Source of the DNA: Acanthopleuribacter pedis
GTDB taxonomy: Bacteria; Acidobacteriota; Holophagae; Acanthopleuribacterales; Acanthopleuribacteraceae
DNA: 64,000 bases
Direction: 5' to 3'
NCBI RefSeq assembly: GCF_017377855.1
Contig: NZ_JAFREP010000002.1
Location: forward strand, 434,001 to 498,000
Of the stretch, positions 1-7,850 are shown one piece after another. Each line of letters opens with the position of its first letter. Position 1 is the stretch's first letter. The notes beneath the pieces were generated by a model. The model saw only the letters and a program-made list of their open reading frames with translations, did no database searches and was not told the DNA's origin. Made by a program: the position numbers and the translations under genes.

Positions 1-78
1 GTCCACGACCAGTGTCTCAAAGATCGCGTCCTTCAACCCGGCCGCAACCTGGCCTTGTCTTATCGACTCCATTTCTAA
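1..78 (+). CDS. C-terminal end of a probable TonB-dependent receptor (partial)
   Basis: Frame 1 is open from the window edge to a TAA at 76-78 and encodes 25 residues ending PGRNLALSYRLHF. A PGR turn followed by an alternating strand that ends in phenylalanine is the usual last strand of TonB-dependent outer-membrane receptors, so this is probably the 3' end of such a gene. The next gene, on the same strand, is a COG0523 GTPase, and receptor plus COG0523 pairs are common in zinc-limitation regulons. Only the tail is visible, so the family call is an inference. Confidence 0.5.
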   Translation, partial: VHDQCLKDRVLQPGRNLALSYRLHF

Positions 79-135
79 ACCAAACCCGCGGCGGTTGCCG
101 AGCTTTGCGGTACCGCCCTTTTCAAGGATGTGTCT

Positions 136-1191
136 ATGATTCCTGTAACCATCATCAGCGGATTTCTCGGCAGTGGGAAAACCACCCTGCTCAACCAAAT
201 CCTCCGCCAAAAACACGAGGAGCGGGTTGCCGTGTTGGTCAACGATTTTGGCGCGATTGACATTGACGGTGAATTGGTTGTCGGGGTCTCGGGTGAAAAG
301 CTGGCTTTGTCCGGCGGTTGTATTTGTTGCACCATCCGCGGCGATTTACAGGAGACCGTGCTGGATTTGATTCAAGGAGAGGATGCGCCCCATCGGTTGG
401 TCATTGAAGCGAGTGGCGTCTCCGATCCTACCGCGGTGGCAATGACCTTTTTTACCGGCCCCTTAAAAGCGAAATGTCGGGTTGAAACCCTGGTGACCGT
501 GGTCGACAGTGAGCACTTTTTTGAAACGGACCCAAAGATCATTCACTTGTTGGATCGTCAGTTGGTGGTTGCCGATTTGGTATTGCTCAATAAAGTTGAT
601 GTCTGCCCGGCAAAAAAAATCCAAAACGTCGAAAACGTGATTCGCACCGAATACCCAGATGCCCGTGTGGTGCATACCCGTTTTGCCGAGGTGCCGCGCC
701 AACTCATTTTTGAACCGGTGATGAAGGCGCCGATCCAAGATCGGGCCCTGAGTCCGTTGGACAGCCATGTCCATGGAACCGGTGACCCGCATCATCACCA
801 TGACGACCACACCTTGGTGTTCGACACCTGGTCGACAGAAATCGAAGCGGCGGTAGATCGCGATCAATTGCTAAGGGTGCTGACGACCCTACCGACTCAG
901 ATTTATCGCGCCAAGGGATTTATTTTCTGCCAAGACATGGTGGATCGGGAGATTGTCGTTCATTTGGCCGGCCGTCGTGTCCAGCAGTTTATGGGTAAAC
1001 CTTGGGCGGACCGCAAGCCCTCAACCCGTTTGGTGTTTATCGCCCGCCAAGGGTTTGACGGCTTTGGCGAACTCGACGAACAACTCAAAGCCTGTGCGCG
1101 CGATGCACCGAAACCGTCGCGGGTGCCTTCTGGTTGGGCCGCCTGGAAGAAAACCTTTGAGGACCGCGTTCGCCAAAACGAAGACGCCTAA
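136..1191 (+). CDS. CobW/COG0523-family GTP-binding metallochaperone
   Basis: This is a G3E GTPase of the CobW/COG0523 family, whose members deliver or insert metals, often zinc. From the ATG at 136 the P-loop GFLGSGKT is at residues 9-16, the family metal-binding CxCC motif (CICC) is at 62-65, and an NKVD guanine-specificity motif follows near residue 154. A His-rich loop (HHHHDDH) joins the GTPase to the CobW C-terminal domain. The frame also opens with GTG at 130, but AAGGA at 124-128 sits 7 bases before the ATG at 136 and only 1 base before the GTG, so 136 is chosen. The length of 351 residues is normal. The metal is not proven; zinc is the best guess from the loop and the receptor tail upstream. 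Confidence 0.88.
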   Translation: MIPVTIISGFLGSGKTTLLNQILRQKHEERVAVLVNDFGAIDIDGELVVGVSGEKLALSGGCICCTIRGDLQETVLDLIQGEDAPHRLVIEASGVSDPTAVAMTFFTGPLKAKCRVETLVTVVDSEHFFETDPKIIHLLDRQLVVADLVLLNKVDVCPAKKIQNVENVIRTEYPDARVVHTRFAEVPRQLIFEPVMKAPIQDRALSPLDSHVHGTGDPHHHHDDHTLVFDTWSTEIEAAVDRDQLLRVLTTLPTQIYRAKGFIFCQDMVDREIVVHLAGRRVQQFMGKPWADRKPSTRLVFIARQGFDGFGELDEQLKACARDAPKPSRVPSGWAAWKKTFEDRVRQNEDA

Positions 1192-1230
1192 AAAAGGGCG
1201 GCGCTGTTCGGGAACAGTACCGCCGCTTGG
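1191..1230. terminator. Bidirectional terminator between convergent genes
   Basis: An imperfect stem (GGCGGCGCTGTTC paired with GAACAGTACCGCC, loop near 1210) lies between the stop codons of the COG0523 gene and the convergent glycosidase gene. The A run at 1191-1195 becomes a T run on the minus strand, so the hairpin best serves the glycosidase. Confidence 0.6.
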
Positions 1231-1231
1231 T

Positions 1232-4200
1232 TTACAGGTTGTTGGGTTGGCTGGTGTAGATGGTTGCATCACCTTGGATGAGCCACACTTCCGGGTTGTC
1301 ACGGGGCACAAAGGAACGGTCCGCGTTGACGTCCTTCTCGTTGCCGCGGTGCACGATGAAGTTAAGCGGTTGGGTCGCGTTGCTGAGTTGGACGTCAGCA
1401 TAAACGCCGAAACCGTCGCACCCCGAAAAGGGTTTCGCGTTGTCCCAGCGCGTGCTCGGGGCCCCGTTCACCACGGTTTCCGTTTCACTGTCCGCCAAAC
1501 CGTGACCCCACAGGTGAAGGCCCCAGTCGCCGGCGTTGCCGTCGGGTCGGTAGTAGTGAATACGGACCGAGGTGACCGGTTGGGTTCCCGTTGGCTCCGA
1601 GGTATACACCTGGGCGTCGCCTTGCTTGAGCCAAATTTCGGTGGCGACCAAGGTTTGGAAGGCGCGGTCCTGATCCACGTCTTTTTCGTTGCCGCGATGC
1701 ACGATGATATTAATGGTTTCCGTCGTGTCGGCCACCGTGAAGGTGGCGATGCCGCCGAAGGTATCCGAGCCGCTGAAGGGCAGGGGCGCGTTCCAATCCG
1801 TGGCCGGTACGCCCTCGCCCCAGAGGTGCAGGCCCCAACCGTCGGTATTGCCGTTGTTGCGTTGGTAGTGAATGGTGATCCTTTGTTCGCCGACCGGTTG
1901 CGGGGCGCCCGCGCTGATCGTGCCGTTGTCGAAGGTCCAGGTCCCGACCGGGAAGCGGTAATTCGCGCCGTTGTTGCTGTCCCATTGACCCGCGCCGTTG
2001 TTAAAGGCGACCTCGATGCCGTCGTTGCCGTCGGCTGCCACCGTGATGACGCTGGTGCCGGCCACCTCCGCGGGTTGCATCGCCAAACCGGGCGCGGTTG
2101 TCCAGGCCCCGTCGACCGAACGGTAGTGCAGGTAAGGCGTGTTGGTGCCGTGCCGGTAGTAAACCGTGACGCTGCAATCGCTGCAACGGGGTGTTCCTTC
2201 GTAGCGGGTATCGTCTTCGGTGATGGTCCAAATGCCGTAGCCGGTTGTGAATCCGCTGTTGCTCGGTTGCCACGAACCGCCGTTGCGACGAACCCGCGCC
2301 GTGAACTGATCGCCCTGATCGCGGACCGCGAGGTCGGTCGTCAGGTAACCCTCGAAGCCGTCCGCTGTTTGCAGCGTTTGGCTTTGCCAGCTACCGTTTT
2401 CGTCGCGAATCTGGAGGTCGACCGTACCGCCGTTGTCCGCCACATAAAACGTGGCGCGGCGCAGCGGTGCTTGGTCGGTAAGGAACGGATAGGTCCCTTC
2501 AATCGAACCGTTAACGTCTTCAACCAACTTCCCGTTTTCGCGGCGGTAGCGGCCCGCGCCCACGTAAACTTGCTGGATTTCGCTTCGGGTCACGTTGCCC
2601 ATGCTATCGACTGCTTCGATGTAGTAGTCGAGCAATTGGTCGCGGAACTGGTCGAAGGTGGTGTAGTAAAGGTCGCCGATTTTCTGCGCGGGCACGATGT
2701 TCATCGTTTCCCGCGTTGTGGGTTGCCAGGCCACCCCGTTGATGTCTGGGGTCAGGTCGCGTTTCTGCATCGAAAAACGTTGCCAGGGGCCCACGCGGTC
2801 GGGATCGATGTTGGGTACCCCTTGTTTTTGCATCGCGACCGGGTCGTAAACGCGGCAGGTGTTGTCTCGTGCATCCACCCGTTTGTCGCGGTGGACGCGC
2901 ACCTTGACGTGAATGTCGCTAATTCCCGCCAAATCAAAGCCGTACGTGTAAATTGCGAAGGTTGGGTCGAAGTAATGCAGCGTCCAGCCTTCCGCTTTGC
3001 CGTTGTTGGCACTGCCCGGGTTGTAGGGCCAGCGTTGCGGCCACCACAGCGAGGGACCCGTGCGGTCGTGTGCGGCCAAACCGTTGACGTAGGGTTCGGA
3101 GAAGTGCAGCGATTGGTTGAAGCTGATCGTGGGTTTGACATGGTCGTCGATGTTTTCATCGTAGTAGCCGAAACCCGAATCGATGGAGGCAATCAGGAAG
3201 TACCAGGCAAGTTCGGCCGGGTTGGCGCCGCCCGCGTAGTTGTTGGCCGCGTCGCCTTTAACCGGAAAACTCATCATCCACGGGTTGAGTTGGTTGCCGG
3301 GATAAGTGACCTCGCGATCCAAGGCCGTCGTGGGTGACCAGTGGTCGGGGTTTTGATCCAGCCAAATCTGCTCGGCTGTTTGGGCGTAGTTCAGCGCAGC
3401 TTGCAGCAGCGCGAAGTTGCGTTCCAGGTAGTGGTAACCGTATTCCAGCGAGACCGTCATGCCGTCTTCAACCCCGTCCAGGTTCTTTTTGGGCGCGTAG
3501 TTCGTGCCGTTGACCTGGTTGAACAGAGAGAACTGACCGCGCCAAATACCGGGCGGCAAGTGCCAGTGGTACCAGGTGGGATCCGCGGAAGAATCGCGGG
3601 TATCGATCCAAGAGCCGTCTTGCACGTGAACCACGTCGTTGTCGGGAATCGGGTAGGCGCGCAGATATTCATCGACACCCATACCGATCACACCGCCTTC
3701 ACTGTAGGTCACCCGGCCCGAGTTCAGCCAGGTCTCTTCCGAACCGGCGCGGCCCGAGGAATTGTCGCCGTCGTGGGCGATCACGAAGTATTGGGTGCGA
3801 CCGATTTGGTTCGCCTCATCGACGAAGTTGTGCAACACACCCGCCGTGACGCTGCCCTGGTAACCCTCCTCCCAGGAGGCCGCCTGTTCTACCGGAATCC
3901 CGGCAACGCGTGATTCCGCGCCGGTGGCCGGATCCACGTAACGCACCCAGTGGGGGATCGAGGCGAATGGGAACTTGTTCTGGGTGACCTGTTGTTCGTT
4001 GAACATCGGCAGGGAAACCCAACGACCGATGTTGCTCTCGTTTTGCAGGTCGGCGCGGTTGGGTGGTGAGACCAGGGTGTCGACGCCCGGATCGTTGAGG
4101 TAAGGGTAATCGCGCAGGGTTCGCGAGAAGTGAACGTTGCCGATTACCGACCATTCAATGCCGAGTTTGTTGAGGGTGGGGATCAGCCGTTCGGAGAAAC

Positions 4201-4891
4201 CCAATTCGGTTGGGAAAAAGCCCTTGGACGAGCGGAAATTGCTACCCAAGAAATAGGGTTGCGCGAGGGTAACATTGTGATAAATCAAGTCTTTGAGGAA
4301 GTAATCGTTGCCCACCAGCGGTCCCATCGCGTGGTGTCCGGTAAAGTGGATCAAGTCGAGCGCCCGTTCACCGCCCGAGGTGGTTTGGCCGAAATGGACG
4401 TCGCGCCAAGGTCGACCCCAGTCGGTGTTGTCGTAGCCCGGCACATTCCGCGTGCTCATGAAGCTGTTCACGTTGTTGATCACCGAGGCCGACATGGTGA
4501 CATGGGTTTGGCTTTGGGGATGGGCCCAGCCGTTGGCCTGCGCGGTTTGCCACGGCCAGTACAGGTAGGCGCCTGTTTTGGCGTGGTGGGTGTAGTAGGC
4601 GACCAAGTCGTCATGGGGCATGGGGGCGCCGTCCGGCAGGAAGAAGCTGTAACCCGCCGGTGGATTGTTTTTGAGGTCGATCACTTGCCCGTCGTAGGTG
4701 TAACGAATCGGTGTGCCGGGCGCCATTTGGGCATAACGCGCCACGTCAAAGTAAGGCCAGAAGTTGGGCATGTGGTTGTGGTAAATGTGGGTTGCGGCGA
4801 TTTGGCCGAAACTCGTTTGGCAGCAGAGGACGAAGAGCAGGACAGATAAAAGACGACCGACATGGCGGTCCATGTACTTAACGCGAAGCAT
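1232..4891 (-). CDS. Secreted GH57/GH119-like alpha-glucan hydrolase with starch-binding modules
   Basis: This 1219-residue exported enzyme probably degrades starch or glycogen outside the cytoplasm. It starts at an ATG preceded by GAGGAG with a 6-base spacer and has a signal peptide at about residues 1-30. The catalytic part opens with HNHMP (38-42), like the first conserved region of GH57. GFFPTELGF places a candidate nucleophile at E229, and the AHDGDN segment places the acid at D374 or D376. As I recall, the GH119 amylase IgtZ uses residues at nearly the same positions, so GH119 is favoured over GH57. The C-terminus carries two CBM25/26-like beta-sandwiches (about 812-895 and 905-990) and two CBM41-like modules (about 1002-1100 and 1105-1215), each with a GLHLWG motif and an IVHRGNEKDV motif. 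It faces the COG0523 gene and shares no operon. Confidence 0.75.
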   Translation of the reverse strand: MLRVKYMDRHVGRLLSVLLFVLCCQTSFGQIAATHIYHNHMPNFWPYFDVARYAQMAPGTPIRYTYDGQVIDLKNNPPAGYSFFLPDGAPMPHDDLVAYYTHHAKTGAYLYWPWQTAQANGWAHPQSQTHVTMSASVINNVNSFMSTRNVPGYDNTDWGRPWRDVHFGQTTSGGERALDLIHFTGHHAMGPLVGNDYFLKDLIYHNVTLAQPYFLGSNFRSSKGFFPTELGFSERLIPTLNKLGIEWSVIGNVHFSRTLRDYPYLNDPGVDTLVSPPNRADLQNESNIGRWVSLPMFNEQQVTQNKFPFASIPHWVRYVDPATGAESRVAGIPVEQAASWEEGYQGSVTAGVLHNFVDEANQIGRTQYFVIAHDGDNSSGRAGSEETWLNSGRVTYSEGGVIGMGVDEYLRAYPIPDNDVVHVQDGSWIDTRDSSADPTWYHWHLPPGIWRGQFSLFNQVNGTNYAPKKNLDGVEDGMTVSLEYGYHYLERNFALLQAALNYAQTAEQIWLDQNPDHWSPTTALDREVTYPGNQLNPWMMSFPVKGDAANNYAGGANPAELAWYFLIASIDSGFGYYDENIDDHVKPTISFNQSLHFSEPYVNGLAAHDRTGPSLWWPQRWPYNPGSANNGKAEGWTLHYFDPTFAIYTYGFDLAGISDIHVKVRVHRDKRVDARDNTCRVYDPVAMQKQGVPNIDPDRVGPWQRFSMQKRDLTPDINGVAWQPTTRETMNIVPAQKIGDLYYTTFDQFRDQLLDYYIEAVDSMGNVTRSEIQQVYVGAGRYRRENGKLVEDVNGSIEGTYPFLTDQAPLRRATFYVADNGGTVDLQIRDENGSWQSQTLQTADGFEGYLTTDLAVRDQGDQFTARVRRNGGSWQPSNSGFTTGYGIWTITEDDTRYEGTPRCSDCSVTVYYRHGTNTPYLHYRSVDGAWTTAPGLAMQPAEVAGTSVITVAADGNDGIEVAFNNGAGQWDSNNGANYRFPVGTWTFDNGTISAGAPQPVGEQRITIHYQRNNGNTDGWGLHLWGEGVPATDWNAPLPFSGSDTFGGIATFTVADTTETINIIVHRGNEKDVDQDRAFQTLVATEIWLKQGDAQVYTSEPTGTQPVTSVRIHYYRPDGNAGDWGLHLWGHGLADSETETVVNGAPSTRWDNAKPFSGCDGFGVYADVQLSNATQPLNFIVHRGNEKDVNADRSFVPRDNPEVWLIQGDATIYTSQPNNL

Positions 4892-5472
4892 TGTTTTCTC
4901 CTCGAACGTGAGAGCGTCAAGTACTTAGTAGCCTGAGATGGTTCGTGGTGGTGCCGGCACGGTGTGAAGGGATCCCGTCGTAAGCTGACGATTTATGGCG
5001 TGAGAAAAATAAGGTTATCTATAAAGGAATCGAAGCAGGAGAAAATTTCGAGTGGCTGCAGCTTAGCATGCGGTTTTCGCTTTGGGAACCTCGTTGATTG
5101 TTGCGCCCCTGAATTCAGTTTTTTTGTGATTGCCGCATCTTTTTGCGAAGGATTCTCGATCAGGGTCGCCACTTATCCCTTGTGTGTGGTTGGTCTCAGT
5201 CCTGAACCGAACCTTTTCGCTGCCACGAAACGGCGCCTCGGGACCGTGGACCGAACTCTTTTTGCCGGTCCACGACACGCGTTTTTTGATCACACGACCT
5301 CATGTTTCGTGTTGCATGTCCCGCGACCCCTTTCCGTAACTCTGAGTCATCAACACCAACCGCCTTGAACGCTTTCTCGGTGTCAGGGTCGATCCATGTC
5401 TCGAAGTCAGCGTTACGGTTGTTCATCACGCCTCGTAAAGGCGTTATCTTTCCCCAATGGAGAAACTTCCCC
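4892..5472. other. Intergenic region between divergent genes, with one hairpin
   Basis: This 580-base stretch separates the start of the glycosidase gene (minus) from the first S41 peptidase gene (plus) and should hold both promoters. I see no gene. A perfect 9-bp inverted repeat (CGTGGACCG at 5245-5253, CGGTCCACG at 5266-5274) with a 12-base loop lacks a following T run, so it is more likely an operator or a leader structure than a terminator. The frame open from 5302 is an upstream extension of the peptidase frame without a ribosome-binding site. Confidence 0.5.
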
Positions 5473-7455
5473 ATGAATAGTATCCTTTTGTTAACAACCC
5501 TTCTTTTATTTCAGACACCAGTAACAGAAAATGTATTAACCTGTCCTCACTATCGGACCTCCGAGATTTGGGACACCCATGTTTCCCTTTACAATCCACA
5601 ACGGGTCGCCCAACCCGTGACCGTGACCGCTTATCATGAGGACGGCAGTCCCGCCGGGACCACTGTCTGGACACTTCCCGCCGAGGGCGGTCTGGACGGC
5701 GGTTTTTCCGATTTGTTCCCCGCGGTTCAAAGTGACAACGGCTGGTTCGAAATTCGCGATCCCAGCGGTGTGGTTCAAGGTAATTTAACCTATGCTTTTT
5801 CCTTAACCGGCGCCGCCGCGACCGTGCCTTTCCAGGAGGAACACGGGCGGCGTCAGGTCATTCCGCTGCTAGAAAACGATGGCTTGTGGCATTCAGGCCT
5901 CGCCTTGACCAACCCCGGCCAAACAGAAAACCACATCCAACTAACCCTAAAATTTGAAGACGGCCGTCCCGCCGATGTGGTGGATCTGGCCTTGGCGCCT
6001 GGGCAAAAACAGGTCGGCATGTTGCATAACTTGTTTAACACCACGCCTGAGCGTGGGCAGTTGATCGTCACCGCGCGTGAACCCTTGTCCGTCCTGGCCC
6101 TGGCCGTTGGACCCGCCTTCCTCCAACTCAAAGCCCAAAACGGCGAGGTGCTCGGCCATGTTTTGGACCGGCCCGTCACCGATCTCGCCGAGGTACAGGG
6201 CAACTGGCGCCGGCTTGGTTATGCCGGCATCATGGAAATCGTGGGTGACGAGGTCGCGCTGCGCCACACCATCGACGAATCCTGTGTGACACCCTATTTT
6301 GAGTTGCCCATGGATGCGCTCCGTTTTGAAATGTTCTTCCAAGAGGATGATGTTTTGCGCGTCGAGGTTGGCTTCACCAAGGAAACCTACTATTTTGAGC
6401 GACTCGATGTGCTTCCCGAGCCCTGCGGCATTAACCCGGATCCTCTAGCCAATTTTGAGGCGTTTGTGCTTGCCTACCAACAGCATTTTGCCTTCTTTGA
6501 CGCCTTGGACTTTGATTGGAACGCCCGGATCGAAGCCGCGCGCACCAAGGTAAACGCCCAAACCAGCCCTGTCGCATTGTTCCAAGTATTGTCCGAACTT
6601 TTGGAAGCCACCGGGGACGGTCATGGTGAATTGGATGCCGGCTTTGACGATGTCGGCGGCGGTTTGCCCGGCCCCTTCCAACTGGATGTCTACCAACACT
6701 TTATGGATCAAAATGAAATTGCCGAATTCGAGGAATTCTATGCGCAACAAATCGGTCTTTGGGAGCAACTGCTCGTCCAGTACGTGAGCGAGCTAAAGGT
6801 CGCCGGCAATGGCAAGATTGTGTGGGGCCGTCTCAATGAGCACACCGGCTATGTGTTGATCCGTGAGATGAGTGGGTATTCCGGTGAAAACCTTATTGTG
6901 GATGAGTTTGCCCTGGAAGATGCGTTAGATCAGGTGTTTGCAGACTTGGGTCACCTGCCCGCGATGGTGGTCGATAATCGTTGGAACCCGGGCGGGGTAG
7001 ACGCCTTTGCCATCCAAACCGCACGCCGCTTTGCCGACCAACGTCGCTTGGCCTACAGCGAAACCGGTCGCTTCGGCGAGGGGTTCTTGCCCTGGCGCAG
7101 TCATTGGACCGAACCCCACCCCGAGCGCACGCCCTACCAAGGCGAGGTGGTTTACCTGACCAGTTCCAACACCGGATCCGGCGCTGAGGTGATGACCTTT
7201 TTAATGCGGGTCCTTCCCAATGTCGTCCATCTCGGCGAACGAACCGCCGGGGCTTTGTCCGACAGTCTCGACCTGGCTCTGCCAAACGGCTGGTCGCTTT
7301 CTTTTAGTAACGAAATCTACTTAGATCACCAGGGTGAATGGTACGAATACCGCGGCATTCCCGCCGCGATTACCATGCCTCACTTCCCACGTGAAGATCG
7401 GTTAAATCAACGTGATTCGATTCTTGAAAAAGCCATACAGTTAACCCAACCCTAG
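5473..7455 (+). CDS. Secreted S41-family peptidase (tandem paralogue 1)
   Basis: This 660-residue exported protein has a C-terminal S41 (C-terminal-processing/tricorn-like) peptidase domain. The start at 5473 is chosen because GGAGA at 5459-5463 lies 9 bases upstream and the protein then begins with a hydrophobic signal peptide. The longer open frame from 5302 has neither. Residues of about 20-300 form a beta-rich N-terminal region with the phrase SLYNPQRVAQPVTVTAY, also present in the neighbouring paralogue and loosely in the beta-propeller protein at 22234. The S41 domain has DNRWNPGG near residue 499, matching the family DxRxNxGG. TSSNTGSGAE holds the likely nucleophile S569. No PDZ domain is evident. 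The substrate is unknown. A terminator follows at 7489. Confidence 0.82.
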   Translation: MNSILLLTTLLLFQTPVTENVLTCPHYRTSEIWDTHVSLYNPQRVAQPVTVTAYHEDGSPAGTTVWTLPAEGGLDGGFSDLFPAVQSDNGWFEIRDPSGVVQGNLTYAFSLTGAAATVPFQEEHGRRQVIPLLENDGLWHSGLALTNPGQTENHIQLTLKFEDGRPADVVDLALAPGQKQVGMLHNLFNTTPERGQLIVTAREPLSVLALAVGPAFLQLKAQNGEVLGHVLDRPVTDLAEVQGNWRRLGYAGIMEIVGDEVALRHTIDESCVTPYFELPMDALRFEMFFQEDDVLRVEVGFTKETYYFERLDVLPEPCGINPDPLANFEAFVLAYQQHFAFFDALDFDWNARIEAARTKVNAQTSPVALFQVLSELLEATGDGHGELDAGFDDVGGGLPGPFQLDVYQHFMDQNEIAEFEEFYAQQIGLWEQLLVQYVSELKVAGNGKIVWGRLNEHTGYVLIREMSGYSGENLIVDEFALEDALDQVFADLGHLPAMVVDNRWNPGGVDAFAIQTARRFADQRRLAYSETGRFGEGFLPWRSHWTEPHPERTPYQGEVVYLTSSNTGSGAEVMTFLMRVLPNVVHLGERTAGALSDSLDLALPNGWSLSFSNEIYLDHQGEWYEYRGIPAAITMPHFPREDRLNQRDSILEKAIQLTQP

Positions 7456-7850
7456 TTAACGTTCATTAACAGGCCGGCGTTAAAAAATAACCCGCGAGGA
7501 ACGGTCGCCATAGGTGATCGTCCCTTTGCGGGTTTTCTGCCTTTTTTTCAAGAAAAGGCTTTAAAAATTAACACAAAAAAAGGCGCATCGGTTCGAAGGA
7601 AAAGGTTGCGCGATTATCACTTACCAATGAACGCGGTTGGTCACCGTAATAAAGGTCGTTTCCCCCTTTTCGCCCAAAACGATGCGCATTTTTGGCGCCG
7701 TTCCTCGACCACCGCCCACGACCACCTGTTGTTTTCCCGAGATTCCCCGCGACGGGGATTGGGATTCGTGTGTTTCCGCCACAGCGGAACCTGGGCGGCA
7801 ATCCGTGCTCTGGATGTTCTACCTATCCTTGCCCGAATGGAGATGTTCCG
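7456..7850. other. Intergenic region between the two S41 peptidase genes
   Basis: It holds the terminator of the first peptidase gene and then about 300 bases of leader that presumably carry the promoter of the second. The reading frame of the second gene stays open back to 7692, but that stretch lacks a ribosome-binding site and a signal peptide, so I leave it non-coding. Confidence 0.45.
7489..7548 (+). terminator. Rho-independent terminator after S41 peptidase 1
   Basis: A long imperfect hairpin closed by AACCCGC (7489-7495) and GCGGGTT (7528-7534) is followed by a T-rich tract that includes seven consecutive T at 7542-7548. It starts 33 bases after the stop codon and suggests that the two peptidase genes are separate transcripts. 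Confidence 0.7.

Noticed and set aside
79..135. Cobalamin riboswitch before the CobW-type gene
   Set aside because: The gap is only 57 bases, too short for such a riboswitch, and the preceding reading frame suggests an operon.
953..3337. A 794-codon plus-strand open frame opposite the glycosidase gene
   Set aside because: It lies antisense to a gene with clear signal peptide, active-site motifs and binding modules, and its own translation has no recognisable domain. It is a codon-bias shadow.
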